Source of the DNA: Mycobacterium sp.
GTDB lineage: Bacteria > Actinomycetota > Actinomycetes > Mycobacteriales > Mycobacteriaceae
DNA length: 64,000 bases
Direction of reading: 5' to 3'
Assembly: GCF_019247635.1 (NCBI RefSeq)
Contig: NZ_JAFBAR010000128.1
Span: forward strand, 1 to 64,000
Positions 1-8,148 of this stretch are shown piece by piece. How positions within the stretch are numbered: position 1 is the first letter of the stretch; each line of letters starts with the position of its first letter. The position numbers were made by a program, and so were the translations under genes. The notes beneath the pieces are model-generated. The model did no database searches and was not told the origin of the DNA. It worked only from the letters and a program-made list of their open reading frames with translations.

Positions 1-153
1 ACCCCGCTGATCACCGCGGTGGGTGCCGCCGGGGCGGACTGCCTGGCCCGCGCCGTGCTGGCCGGTGTGCTGACCGCGGAGTCGGTGGCCGGCATACCGA
101 CCTACCGCGACGTGGTGCCGGGAGCATTCGGGGGCGGACCCGCGGGCGGGTGA
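1..153 (+). CDS. C-terminal end of a probable peptidase family S58 (DmpA-type) hydrolase, partial
   Basis: Frame 1 is open from the window edge to a TGA at 151-153 and encodes about 50 residues. It contains an alanine-rich helix (ADCLARAVLAGVLTAESVAG) followed by IPTYRDVVPGAF. A terminal helix and a T/SYRD-type tail fit the end of S58 aminopeptidase/esterase proteins such as Rv1333, which lies a few genes upstream of the rhomboid gene in H37Rv. Identification rests on this short tail and on context, so it is moderate. The start and catalytic part lie outside the window. Confidence 0.5.
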   Translation, partial: TPLITAVGAAGADCLARAVLAGVLTAESVAGIPTYRDVVPGAFGGGPAGG

Positions 154-229
154 GCGCAGCGATGAGGAGGAGCGGCGCCTGCACGTGCGCCGGTAGCCTT
201 GATGCGAAGCGATAAGGAGGAGCGGCGCC
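154..229. repeat. Two 26-bp direct repeats, 50 bp apart, before the rhomboid gene
   Basis: Copies at 154-179 and 204-229 share the core AGGAGGAGCGGCGCC and differ at two of 26 positions. The second copy supplies AAGGAGG at 214-220, which looks like a ribosome binding site for the next gene. They occupy the whole gap between the S58-like hydrolase and the rhomboid gene. Confidence 0.7.
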
Positions 230-901
230 ATTAACAGGTCAGGCCATCCGCGCACGCCGGCTACGCAGCCGGACAAGCGGCCGCGCTGGGTGGTGGGCGG
301 AGCGACGATCCTCACCTTTGTCGCGTTGCTCTACCTGATCGAGCTGGTCGACCAGTTGATGGGCAACAGGTTGGACGCCAACGGCATTAGGCCGGATACC
401 ACCGACGGCCTGTGCGGGATCATCTTCGCCCCGCTGCTGCACGCCGGTTGGCCGCACCTGATGGCCAACACGGTGCCGATGCTCGTGCTCGGGTTCCTGA
501 TGACGCTGGCCGGATTGTCCCGGTTCGTCTGGGCCACCGCGATCGTGTGGATCCTGGGTGGCTTCGGCACCTGGCTTATCGGCAACTGGGGTAGTAACTG
601 CGGCCCGACCGATCACATCGGTGCCTCCGGCCTGATCTTCGGCTGGCTGGCCTTCCTGCTGGTGTTCGGGTTGTTCGTGCGTAAGCTGCGGGACATCGTC
701 ATCGGCCTGGTGGTCTTGCTCCTCTACGGCGGTGTGCTGCTCGGCGCGATGCCGGTGTTGCACAGTGGCTGCGGCGGCATCTCCTGGCAGGGCCACTTGT
801 GTGGAGCGATCGCCGGGGTCGTGGCCGCGTATCTGCTATCCGCTCCGGAACGCAATGCACGGGCGCGCAGAAAAACCGACGTCTCGCGTCTGAAGACATG
901 A
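230..901 (+). CDS. Rhomboid family intramembrane serine protease (Rv1337-like)
   Basis: This is an integral membrane protein of about 223 residues with roughly six hydrophobic segments. The rhomboid catalytic serine is in GASG (about residue 133) and the histidine is in GHLCG (about residue 189), so the Ser-His dyad is intact. Order with murI and the Rv1339 homologue matches H37Rv Rv1337-Rv1339. The start is unsettled. The ATT at 230 is preceded by AAGGAGG with 9-nt spacing and gives an N-terminus like that of mycobacterial orthologues; GTG at 287 or 290 is the conventional alternative but lacks such a site. The stop overlaps the murI start (ATGA), so the two are probably translationally coupled. 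Substrates are unknown. Confidence 0.85.
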   Translation: MNRSGHPRTPATQPDKRPRWVVGGATILTFVALLYLIELVDQLMGNRLDANGIRPDTTDGLCGIIFAPLLHAGWPHLMANTVPMLVLGFLMTLAGLSRFVWATAIVWILGGFGTWLIGNWGSNCGPTDHIGASGLIFGWLAFLLVFGLFVRKLRDIVIGLVVLLLYGGVLLGAMPVLHSGCGGISWQGHLCGAIAGVVAAYLLSAPERNARARRKTDVSRLKT

Positions 902-1716
902 ATTCGCCACTGGCGCCCGTCGGGATCTTCGATTCCGGCGTCGGGGGGCTGACCGTGGCGCGGGCCATCATCGATCAACTGCCCGACGAGGACATCATCT
1001 ATGTCGGCGACACCGGCAACGGCCCCTACGGCCCGCTGACCATCCCCGAGATCCGCGCGCACGCTCTGAGGATCGGCGACGATCTGGTGGCCCGCGGCGT
1101 CAAGGCGTTGGTGATCGCATGCAACTCGGCGTCCGCGGCATGTCTGCGGGACGCTCGGGAGCGCTACGACGTGCCCGTCGTCGAGGTGATCCTGCCGGCG
1201 GTACGACGAGCCGTCGCGGCCACTCACAACGGCCGCATCGGCGTCATCGGCACCCGCGCGACCATCACCTCGCACGCTTACCAGGACGCGTTCGCCGCCG
1301 CTCGTGATACCGAGGTCACCGCCGTCGCGTGTCCACGATTCGTCGACTTCGTGGAGCGCGGCGTCACCAGCGGTCGGCAGATCCTGGGCCTGGCCGAGGG
1401 CTATCTGGAGCCCCTGCAGCGTGCCGAGGTGGACACCCTCGTGCTCGGCTGCACGCACTATCCGCTGCTGTCGGGGCTGATTCAACTAGCGATGGGTGAC
1501 AACGTCACGCTGGTCTCCAGCGCCGAGGAGACCGCCAAGGAAGTGCTGCGTGTGCTTACCGAGACGGATCTACTGCGTCCGCACGGCGCGCCCCCCGCTA
1601 CCCGGGGGTTCGAGGCGACCGGCGATCCTGAGGCATTCACCAGGCTTGCCGCGCGATTCCTGGGACCCACCGTGACCGGTGTGCAACCAACACACCCTCG
1701 CTCTCGTGTCAACTAG
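898..1716 (+). CDS. murI: Glutamate racemase MurI
   Basis: MurI converts L-glutamate to D-glutamate for peptidoglycan precursor synthesis in the cytosol. The protein is 272 aa, the normal length. The N-terminal GIFDSGVGGLTV motif and both catalytic cysteines are present: CNSAS (about C75) and LGCTHYP (about C185). The start is the ATG at 898, which overlaps the rhomboid stop as ATGA; a longer upstream frame only reads through the rhomboid gene. Gene order is the same as Rv1337-Rv1338 of M. tuberculosis. Confidence 0.97.
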   Translation: MNSPLAPVGIFDSGVGGLTVARAIIDQLPDEDIIYVGDTGNGPYGPLTIPEIRAHALRIGDDLVARGVKALVIACNSASAACLRDARERYDVPVVEVILPAVRRAVAATHNGRIGVIGTRATITSHAYQDAFAAARDTEVTAVACPRFVDFVERGVTSGRQILGLAEGYLEPLQRAEVDTLVLGCTHYPLLSGLIQLAMGDNVTLVSSAEETAKEVLRVLTETDLLRPHGAPPATRGFEATGDPEAFTRLAARFLGPTVTGVQPTHPRSRVN

Positions 1717-1742
1717 GTGTGCCAGATGAATCGGTCAAGCGA

Positions 1743-2573
1743 ATGCGGCAATGTTTTCCCTATCGTGCTATCGGACATGGCACAGTAGTGTCCGTGCGGA
1801 TAACGGTGCTCGGCTGTTCCGGCAGCGTCGGGGGTCCGGATTCGCCTGCCTCGGGTTACCTCCTCCGGGCGCCGGACACGCCGCCCTTGGTCATCGACTT
1901 CGGCGGGGGAGTTCTCGGTGCGCTGCAACGACACACGGATCCCGCCTCGGTGCACGTGCTGTTGTCTCATCTGCACGCCGACCACTGCCTGGACATGCCC
2001 GGTCTTTTCGTCTGGCGCCGCTACCACCCCTCGCGTCCCGCCGGGAAGGCCCTGTTGTACGGGCCGAGCGACACGTGGTCGCGGTTGGGCGCGGCATCGT
2101 CGCCGTATGGCGGCGAGATCGACGATTGCTCGGACATCTTCGAGCTACATCATTGGGTCGACGGTGAACCGGTAACACTGGGCGCCCTGACGGTCGTGCC
2201 GCGCGTGGTGTCGCACCCGACCGAGTCGTACGGCCTACGAATCACCGATCCCGGTGGCGCGTCGCTGGTGTACAGCGGCGACACCGGCCCCTGCGACCAG
2301 CTTGTCGAGTTGGCGCGCGGCGCCGACGTCTTTCTCTGCGAGGCCTCCTGGACGCATTCTCCGGACCGCCCGCCCGCCCTGCACCTGTCAGGCACCGAGG
2401 CCGGTCGCGCCGCCGCGCAGGCCGGCGTCCGTGAGCTGCTCCTGACGCACATTCCGCCGTGGACGTCCCGCGAGGATGTGATCAGCGAGGCGAAGGCCGA
2501 GTTCGACGGTCCCGTGCACGCGGTGGTGTGTGACGAGACGTTCGACGTCGTCCGGCACACGCAGCCGGTCTGA
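1743..2573 (+). CDS. Metallo-beta-lactamase fold cAMP phosphodiesterase (Rv1339-like)
   Basis: The protein has 276 residues with the metal-binding SHLHADH motif at about residues 75-81 and further ligands in the YSGDTG and LTHIPPW regions, as in class II-like cyclic nucleotide phosphodiesterases and RNase Z relatives. The M. tuberculosis orthologue Rv1339 has been reported to hydrolyse cAMP and to affect tolerance to cell-wall drugs. The ATG at 1743 matches the start of that orthologue; GTG at 1788 is an alternative that begins just before the conserved ITVLGCSGS. It lies between murI and rphA, probably in the same transcription unit. Confidence 0.9.
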   Translation: MRQCFPYRAIGHGTVVSVRITVLGCSGSVGGPDSPASGYLLRAPDTPPLVIDFGGGVLGALQRHTDPASVHVLLSHLHADHCLDMPGLFVWRRYHPSRPAGKALLYGPSDTWSRLGAASSPYGGEIDDCSDIFELHHWVDGEPVTLGALTVVPRVVSHPTESYGLRITDPGGASLVYSGDTGPCDQLVELARGADVFLCEASWTHSPDRPPALHLSGTEAGRAAAQAGVRELLLTHIPPWTSREDVISEAKAEFDGPVHAVVCDETFDVVRHTQPV

Positions 2574-2596
2574 TCGACACGTCTAGTCTTGGCTGC

Positions 2597-3376
2597 GTGT
2601 CCAAACGAGAAGACGGCCGCCTCGACGACGAGCTTCGCCCCGTCGTCATCACCCGCGGATTTACCGAGCACCCTGCGGGTTCGGTACTGATCGAATTCGG
2701 CCACACCAAGGTCATGTGCACCGCCAGCGTGACCGACGGAGTGCCGCGCTGGCGCAAGGGCTCCGGCCTGGGTTGGCTCACCGCCGAGTACGCGATGCTG
2801 CCGTCGGCCACCCATGATCGGTCGGATCGCGAATCGGTGAAAGGCCGGCTGAGCGGTCGCACCCAGGAGATCAGTCGGTTGATCGGCCGATCGCTGCGGG
2901 CGTGCATCGACCTGAGGGCGCTGGGGGAGAACACGATCGCCGTCGACTGCGACGTGCTGCAAGCCGATGGCGGCACCCGGACCGCCGCCATCACCGGCGC
3001 ATACGTGGCGCTGGCCGACGCGGTGACCTACTTGTCGGCGGTGGGCAAGCTGTCGGATCCCAGGCCGCTGTCGTGTGCGATCGCGGCTGTCAGCGTCGGT
3101 GTGGTCGACGGCCGGGTTCGCGTGGACCTGCCCTACGAGGAAGATTCGCGCGCCGAGGTGGACATGAATGTTGTCGCCACCGACACCGGCACCCTGGTGG
3201 AGATTCAGGGCACCGGTGAGGGCGCGACGTTCCCGCGGTCGACGCTGGACAAGCTGCTCGACATGGCGCTGGGCGCCTGCGATCAGTTGTTCACCGCGCA
3301 GCGCGAGGCGCTGGAGCTGCCGTACCCGGGTGTGCTGCCCGAGGGCGCGGCGCCGCCGAAGGCGTTCGGAAGCTGA
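2597..3376 (+). CDS. rphA: Ribonuclease PH
   Basis: RNase PH is a phosphorolytic 3'-5' exoribonuclease that trims tRNA 3' ends. The 259-aa product begins with the family signature (KREDGRLDDELRPVVITRGF) and carries GSVLIEFGHTKV and the phosphate-site region with RTAAITGA. Start is GTG at 2597. It ends 8 nt before the next gene, so both are probably co-transcribed. Confidence 0.96.
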   Translation: MSKREDGRLDDELRPVVITRGFTEHPAGSVLIEFGHTKVMCTASVTDGVPRWRKGSGLGWLTAEYAMLPSATHDRSDRESVKGRLSGRTQEISRLIGRSLRACIDLRALGENTIAVDCDVLQADGGTRTAAITGAYVALADAVTYLSAVGKLSDPRPLSCAIAAVSVGVVDGRVRVDLPYEEDSRAEVDMNVVATDTGTLVEIQGTGEGATFPRSTLDKLLDMALGACDQLFTAQREALELPYPGVLPEGAAPPKAFGS

Positions 3377-3384
3377 CCCGGCTG

Positions 3385-3987
3385 TTGGTCGCCAGCCGCA
3401 ACCGTAAGAAGCTGGCCGAGTTGCGCCGGGTGCTGGACGGCGCCGGCTTGTCCGGGTTGACTCTGGTGTCTCTCGACGACGTGGCGCCGTTCGACGAAGC
3501 GCCGGAAACCGGCGCGACATTCGAGGACAACGCCTTGGCCAAGGCGCGCGACGCCGTTGCCGCGACCGGTCTGGTTACCGTCGCCGACGACTCAGGTTTG
3601 GAAGTGGCCGCGCTCAACGGCATGCCCGGTGTGCTGTCGGCGCGGTGGGCGGGCAGCCACGGCGACGACGCCGGCAACACCGCGTTGCTGCTCGCGCAGT
3701 TGCGTGACGTGCCCGACGAGCGGCGCGGTGCCGCGTTCGTGTCGGCCTGCGCGCTGGTCTCGGCGGACGGGGGGGTCAACGAGATCGTCGTCCGCGGTGA
3801 GTGGCCCGGCACTATTGCCCGGGAGCCCCGTGGCGACGGCGGCTTCGGGTACGACCCCGTCTTTGTTCCCGTGGGGTCCGATCGCACCGCGGCGCAGCTC
3901 AGCCCGGAGGAGAAGGACGCGGTGTCGCATCGTGGTCGCGCGCTCGCGCTGCTGCTGCCCGCGCTGCGCGCTCTGGCGGCGCCGTGA
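3385..3987 (+). CDS. RdgB/HAM1 non-canonical purine NTP pyrophosphatase
   Basis: This enzyme hydrolyses dITP, ITP and XTP to monophosphates, keeping deaminated purines out of nucleic acids. The protein of about 200 aa has the family N-terminus LLVASRNRKKLAELRRVL, ATFEDNALAKA, the VADDSGLEV motif and GGFGYDPVFVP. No ATG or GTG start lies in frame close to the conserved start; TTG at 3385 is used here and CTG at 3373 is an alternative. It is the orthologue of Rv1341 by position. Confidence 0.94.
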   Translation: MVASRNRKKLAELRRVLDGAGLSGLTLVSLDDVAPFDEAPETGATFEDNALAKARDAVAATGLVTVADDSGLEVAALNGMPGVLSARWAGSHGDDAGNTALLLAQLRDVPDERRGAAFVSACALVSADGGVNEIVVRGEWPGTIAREPRGDGGFGYDPVFVPVGSDRTAAQLSPEEKDAVSHRGRALALLLPALRALAAP

Positions 3988-4062
3988 AAGGTGAGGCCAG
4001 TCCAAACCTGACCCCGTGACCTCACCTGACCCGGTGGCCTCGCGGAGAGGGGATATCGACGA

Positions 4063-4136
4063 TTTGCCCGGCTCCGAGCGACTGGCGCTATAGCCGCTAC
4101 GGCTTCAGCTGACGGTGTCGCTCGAAGCCGGGCAAA
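4063..4136. repeat. Short inverted-repeat element, copy 1
   Basis: Arms at 4063-4082 and 4117-4136 (TTTGCCCGGCTCCGAGCGAC and its complement) pair over 20 bp with one mismatch around a 34-nt loop. Its right flank, 4127-4146 (GCCGGGCAAAAAGTGTTGCC), recurs exactly at 20271-20290 in the second copy of the element. It lies between the convergent rdgB and DUF3817 genes, so it could also serve as a transcription terminator. The rest of the 3988-4211 gap holds nothing recognisable. Confidence 0.75.
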
Positions 4137-4211
4137 AAGTGTTGCCCCCCGCAGAGCTCGCTGCGGCGGATGGGACTTAAGGGCAGACCCATGGATGCGT
4201 CAACCGAGTCC

Positions 4212-4529
4212 TTAAAACCCGAAGCGGGCCTTGACGTCTTTGGTCTGGAAGTGTTCGACGACGATGCCCAGCAGCGGGATGGTTCCGGCCAACAGCACGC
4301 CGACGGCCTTGAGGATCGGCCACCTGACCTTGATCGCCAGGTTGAACGCGGCCAGCACGTAAGCGAAATACACCCAGCCGTGCACCACTTCGATCCACCG
4401 GATCTCGTGCTTGTACACCACGTGCGACACGATCTCGTAACACAGCGCAATCAGCCAGATCCCCGTCGTCCAGGCCATGATTCGGTAGGCGAGCAGCGCG
4501 GTGCGGATGTTGCCGGCGGGTGCAGTCAT
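4212..4529 (-). CDS. DUF3817 membrane protein (Rv1342c-like)
   Basis: This is a 105-aa integral membrane protein with about three hydrophobic segments, containing WIEVVHGWVYFAYV, typical of the DUF3817 family. Function is unknown. The start ATG (4527-4529) overlaps the lprD stop as ATGA, so the two are translationally coupled. The pair corresponds to Rv1342c-Rv1343c. Homologues are consistently linked to murI/rphA in mycobacteria. Confidence 0.88.
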   Translation of the reverse strand: MTAPAGNIRTALLAYRIMAWTTGIWLIALCYEIVSHVVYKHEIRWIEVVHGWVYFAYVLAAFNLAIKVRWPILKAVGVLLAGTIPLLGIVVEHFQTKDVKARFGF

Positions 4530-4906
4530 GCGGTGGTCCTGTTCTGCTTTTCGGCATCGTTCTTGGCGAGCTCGGTGAGGTAGGCGTTGTACTCCCGCAG
4601 CGCGGGGTCCTCCGGTGGCACTTGTGCGGGCTTGGGGCGTTCCGGCAACAGTCCGGCGGGGAGCTCGGTCACGGTGCCGCTCCGGTGCGGATCGGGTGGC
4701 TCCTCTTCGTAACGGACGAACTTGCGATACGCGTAGACGCAGAACCAGGCGAACAGCGGCCACTGCAGCGCGTAGCCCAGGTTCTGGTAGGTCCCCGACA
4801 CCGACTGAAATCGTGTCCACTGCCACCAGCCCAGGGCCAGGCAGCCACAGGAGGCGACGATCACCAGAGCGATCGCCGCGGGCCTCCGACGGTGTGTAGT
4901 GGACAC
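4526..4906 (-). CDS. lprD: Conserved lipoprotein LprD
   Basis: The 126-aa product begins with GTG at 4906 and reads MSTTHRRRPAAIALVIVASC, giving a positively charged N-region, a hydrophobic stretch and a lipobox VASC with the modifiable cysteine at residue 20. A second hydrophobic segment (about 40-60) and a proline-rich tail follow. It matches Rv1343c in sequence style and position. Role unknown; it is probably attached to the cell envelope. Longer frames upstream run into the tRNA gene and are rejected. Confidence 0.88.
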   Translation of the reverse strand: MSTTHRRRPAAIALVIVASCGCLALGWWQWTRFQSVSGTYQNLGYALQWPLFAWFCVYAYRKFVRYEEEPPDPHRSGTVTELPAGLLPERPKPAQVPPEDPALREYNAYLTELAKNDAEKQNRTTA

Positions 4907-5015
4907 CCCATGACGGTACAGCGCGCGGTCATGACGTCGGCTCGAACTTTCAATCCGCGATGCGCCGGTCACACCAGTTTCGTCAGCACCCACAACCGGT
5001 ACGATCAGCAGCGCC

Positions 5016-5099
5016 GCGGGCGTGATGAAATTGGCAAACATGATGGCTTTAGGTGCCATTGCTCGTGAGAGCTTGAGGGTTCGAGTCCCTCCGCCCGCA
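5016..5099 (+). tRNA. tRNA-Leu (anticodon UAG)
   Basis: The acceptor arm GCGGGCG (5016-5022) pairs with CGCCCGC (5092-5098), with discriminator A at 5099. The anticodon loop is TTTAGGT inside the stem TGGC/GCCA, giving UAG (reads CUA leucine codons). The long variable arm (GCTC-GTGA-GAGC) is expected for a class II tRNA. The T-arm is GAGGG-TTCGAGT-CCCTC. The CCA end is not fully encoded. Intact structure; no integrase gene or repeated tRNA 3' end was seen nearby. Confidence 0.95.
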
Positions 5100-5193
5100 C
5101 CGAGGCGGTATGCGTGTTTACCCAGTTCGACGGGTCTCTTCAGTTGAGCCAGCAGCGGTGGTCGCAATTAATCGAACCGCGTACCTGACCGCC

Positions 5194-5415
5194 CTACTGA
5201 CCCTCGCCATCGTCGGCCAAGTAGGTGACGCTGTACCACCGCCGAGGCAGTCGGCCATGTGTGTCGTACCCGTCGGTTGGGCTTGCCTGCTCCACCCGGA
5301 TGTCCGTCAGATGCGGATTGTGCACGCGGAGATAGCCATCGAGCTCAGCGAACAGCGCTTCGCCGGTGAGCGCTAAATTCGCGAGCGCCCTTCCCTCACG
5401 CCTCGTCCAACTCAC
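5194..5415 (-). CDS. Small hypothetical protein (73 aa)
   Basis: An open frame from GTG at 5415 encodes a charged, soluble-looking protein with RVHNPHLTDIRVEQA and RRWYSVTYLADDGE. Third codon positions are GC-biased as in neighbouring genes, which favours coding. No Shine-Dalgarno site is clear and no family is recognised. It lies in the 540-bp stretch between the tRNA gene and the reductase. An overlapping plus-strand frame (5110-5376) is less convincing. Confidence 0.4.
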   Translation of the reverse strand: MSWTRREGRALANLALTGEALFAELDGYLRVHNPHLTDIRVEQASPTDGYDTHGRLPRRWYSVTYLADDGEGQ

Positions 5416-5640
5416 GACTCACATCTTGCCCCGGCCCACCTAGGCTGCAACCCGCGAGGTGAACAGGTCAGAGCGCTCGGCATGCGCTCGTCGCCGCCCC
5501 TGCGCCTTGGAAGCCCCACGACGCGACTCGCGCATTTCAGCGAACAAGTGTTTATCGAACGGTGCGATGGGGAAGCCGTCAGAAATCGTGGTTCGTTACT
5601 GCCGCGGAAAACCGTCAACCAGATCACTGAGAGAAGAACT

Positions 5641-6771
5641 ATGGGTTCGACACTTCGCAGCCTCATGCGGTGGAGCAAGGCGCCAGCGAAAGGCGTCCAG
5701 ACCGGTTCTACGCCCTGGGTGAACGTGCCACGCGGACTCGCCGCGCGCGCGACCACGCCGTTGCTCCCCGACGACTACCTCAAACTGCTCAATCCGTTGT
5801 GGTCCGCGCGCGAACTGCGCGGCGCCATCGTCGACGTCCATCCCGAAACGGCAGACTCGGCGACCGTGACGATCAAACCGGGTTGGGGCTTCTCGGGTAA
5901 CTACCGCGCGGGCCAATATGTCGGCATCGGACTGCGGATCGACGGTCGCTGGCATTGGCGCTCGTACTCGTTGACGTCAATTCCGCGCCGCGACAACAAC
6001 AACATCACCATCACCGTCAAAGCCACTCCCGAGGGCTTCCTGTCGACCCACTTGGTGAACGGCGTGAAACCGGGCACCATCGTGCGTTTGGCGGCTCCGA
6101 AGGGAGATTTCGCGCTGCCCGACCCGGCGCCGCAGAAGGCTCTCTTCATCACGGCGGGCAGCGGGATCACCCCGGTGATGGCCATGTTGCGCACGCTCAA
6201 GTCCCGCGGAGAACATCCGGACGTGGTGCACATTCACTCGGCGCCCAGCGCGGACGACGTGATCTTCCACGACGAGTTGCGCGAACTGGAAAGTAGCGAG
6301 CCGACTTATCAACTTCACCTGCAGCTCACCGAAGCTCAGGGGCACTTCGACTTCGACAAACTCGAGGATATCGTGGCGGACTGGAACGAACGCCCCGCCT
6401 GGGTATGCGGCCCTTCCGCCCTGCTGGACGCCGCCGAGAACCTCTGGAAAAGCGCGGATTGCAGCGATCTCCTGCACATGGAGCGGTTCACCATCGCTGC
6501 CACGGACAAGGGCGGCGAAGGGGGAACGGTCCACTTCGCGATATCCGACAAGAGCATCGAAATCGACGGTGCCACATCAATTTTGGAGGCCGGCGAGAAG
6601 GTCGGCATTCAAATGCCCTTCGGTTGCCGGATGGGTATCTGCCAGACCTGTGTGCTTCCGCTGGAGGGAGGACACGTGCGCGACTTCCGATCCGGGACCG
6701 AACACGGCGAAGGCGATCGCATCAATACATGCATCTCCACCGCATCCGGTGACTGCACCATCAAGATCTGA
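5641..6771 (+). CDS. Ferredoxin-type oxidoreductase, electron donor for the adjacent desaturase (Rv3230c-like)
   Basis: The protein of 376 aa has a flavodoxin-reductase FAD domain (RSYSLTSIP, about residues 110-118), an NAD(P)H domain (FITAGSGITPVMAMLR) and a C-terminal plant-type 2Fe-2S domain with CRMGICQTC and a distal cysteine in INTC. This architecture passes electrons from NADPH to a di-iron desaturase, as Rv3230c does for DesA3. ATG at 5641 follows GAGAGAAG; the longer frame from 5482 has no family similarity. The desaturase gene follows after 13 nt, so they form an operon. Confidence 0.92.
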   Translation: MGSTLRSLMRWSKAPAKGVQTGSTPWVNVPRGLAARATTPLLPDDYLKLLNPLWSARELRGAIVDVHPETADSATVTIKPGWGFSGNYRAGQYVGIGLRIDGRWHWRSYSLTSIPRRDNNNITITVKATPEGFLSTHLVNGVKPGTIVRLAAPKGDFALPDPAPQKALFITAGSGITPVMAMLRTLKSRGEHPDVVHIHSAPSADDVIFHDELRELESSEPTYQLHLQLTEAQGHFDFDKLEDIVADWNERPAWVCGPSALLDAAENLWKSADCSDLLHMERFTIAATDKGGEGGTVHFAISDKSIEIDGATSILEAGEKVGIQMPFGCRMGICQTCVLPLEGGHVRDFRSGTEHGEGDRINTCISTASGDCTIKI

Positions 6772-6784
6772 GGAGAACGAACCG

Positions 6785-8014
6785 ATGGCCATTACTGACA
6801 TCAAGGAATACGCCCACCTGACCACCGAAGACGTGGAGCAGCTCGCGCGCGAGCTGGACGCGATTCGCGCCGATATAGAGGAATCCCGCGGTGACCGCGA
6901 CGCGCGGTACATCCGCCGGTCCATTCAGCTACAGCGTGCGCTGGCGGCGGGCGGCCGAATTGCGTTGTTCGCCAGCCGGAACAAGCTGGCGTGGCTGGCC
7001 GGGACGGGGATGCTCGCGATGGCCAAGATCATTGAGAACATGGAACTCGGGCACAACATCACCCATGGTCAATGGGACTGGATGAACGACCCGGAGATCC
7101 ACTCCACCGAATGGGAGTGGGACAGCACCTGCCCAAGCGTGCAGTGGAAGCGTTCGCACAATTTCGTGCACCACAAGTACACCAATATCGTCGGCCTCGA
7201 CGAGGACGTCGGGTACGGCATCATGCGCGTCACCCGCGACGACCCTTGGGAGCCTTGGATGTTGGGCAACCCCTTCTACAACCTGTTGCTCGGCACACTG
7301 TTCGAGTGGGGTGTGGCGTTGCATCACATCGACTCGCGCAAGATCCGCAAGAAGGAGAAGACCTGGGCCGAGGCCGGCAAGGACCTGCGGGTGATTGGCA
7401 AGAAGGTCGCCAGACAGGCCGGAAAGGACTATCTGGTGTTCCCCGCGCTCACCGGGCGCAACTGGAAGCACACGTTCAAGGCCAACATGACGGCGAATCT
7501 GATCCGCAATTACTGGGCCTACATGGTGATCTTCTGTGGTCACTTTCCCGACGGCGCCGAGAAATTCACCGTCGAGGAGTTCGAGAACGAAACCCAGGGG
7601 GAATGGTACCTGCGCCAGATGCTGGGATCGGCGAACTTCAACGCCGGGCCGCTGATGGCGTTCATCAGTGGCAACCTGTGCTATCAGATCGAGCACCACC
7701 TGTTTCCGGATCTGCCCAGCAACCGGTATGCGGAAATTTCGGTGCGGGTCCGCGAGCTGTGTGAGAAGTACGACCTGCCCTACACCACGGGCTCCCTTGG
7801 CCGGCAGTACTGGCAGTCGTTCTGGACCATTCTCAAGCTCGCGTTGCCAGACAAGCTGCTCAGGGCGACATCCGATGACGCGCCGGAGACCCGTTCCGAG
7901 TTGACGTTTCGGGTCCGCGACGGGTTACGGGAAAGCTTCGTCGACCCCGACACGGGGAAACGGCGCGGCCTGCGCACCGCACTGCGCGAACTACGCGGCG
8001 CTCGCGCGGCTTGA
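6785..8014 (+). CDS. Acyl-CoA delta-9 desaturase (DesA3-type)
   Basis: This 409-aa integral membrane di-iron desaturase has all three histidine boxes: HNITH (about residue 92), HNFVHH (about 130) and QIEHH (about 305). Family members convert stearoyl-CoA to oleoyl-CoA for membrane lipids and triacylglycerol. ATG at 6785 follows GAGGAGAA. The partner reductase lies directly upstream. In H37Rv the desA3 pair is at Rv3229c-Rv3230c, far from irtA, so this copy is either a paralogue or a relocated pair. Confidence 0.92.
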   Translation: MAITDIKEYAHLTTEDVEQLARELDAIRADIEESRGDRDARYIRRSIQLQRALAAGGRIALFASRNKLAWLAGTGMLAMAKIIENMELGHNITHGQWDWMNDPEIHSTEWEWDSTCPSVQWKRSHNFVHHKYTNIVGLDEDVGYGIMRVTRDDPWEPWMLGNPFYNLLLGTLFEWGVALHHIDSRKIRKKEKTWAEAGKDLRVIGKKVARQAGKDYLVFPALTGRNWKHTFKANMTANLIRNYWAYMVIFCGHFPDGAEKFTVEEFENETQGEWYLRQMLGSANFNAGPLMAFISGNLCYQIEHHLFPDLPSNRYAEISVRVRELCEKYDLPYTTGSLGRQYWQSFWTILKLALPDKLLRATSDDAPETRSELTFRVRDGLRESFVDPDTGKRRGLRTALRELRGARAA

Positions 8015-8046
8015 GGACGTGCCAGCCCGACACGGCTCGCACCCGG

Positions 8047-8076
8047 TTGACCGACGGGTAAGGTAACCCTTAGTTT
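8047..8076 (+). promoter_or_regulatory. Candidate irtA promoter with degenerate iron box
   Basis: TTGACC (8047-8052) and TAGTTT (8071-8076) with an 18-bp spacer fit a SigA promoter. Between them TAAGG-TAAC-CCTTA (8059-8072) is a short palindrome resembling the IdeR iron box, but with only partial agreement to the known consensus. irtA is IdeR-controlled in M. tuberculosis, so iron repression is expected; this site is a weak match. Confidence 0.4.
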
Positions 8077-8148
8077 GGGATGAGATCGCGCCCGGCGGCC
8101 CGATCGGACAGGTCGTGGCGCAACACACCGCCACGGGAGAGGTCGGTG

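Noticed and set aside
724..1485. Long minus-strand frame opposite murI
   Set aside because: High-GC DNA opens antisense frames; the product is low-complexity and murI is certain on the other strand.
2150..3520. 456-aa minus-strand frame opposite the phosphodiesterase and rphA
   Set aside because: Spans two well-identified genes and their gap, with no family motif.
5016..5099. tRNA-Leu as an active prophage attachment site
   Set aside because: No integrase, no phage gene and no second copy of the tRNA 3' end in the window.
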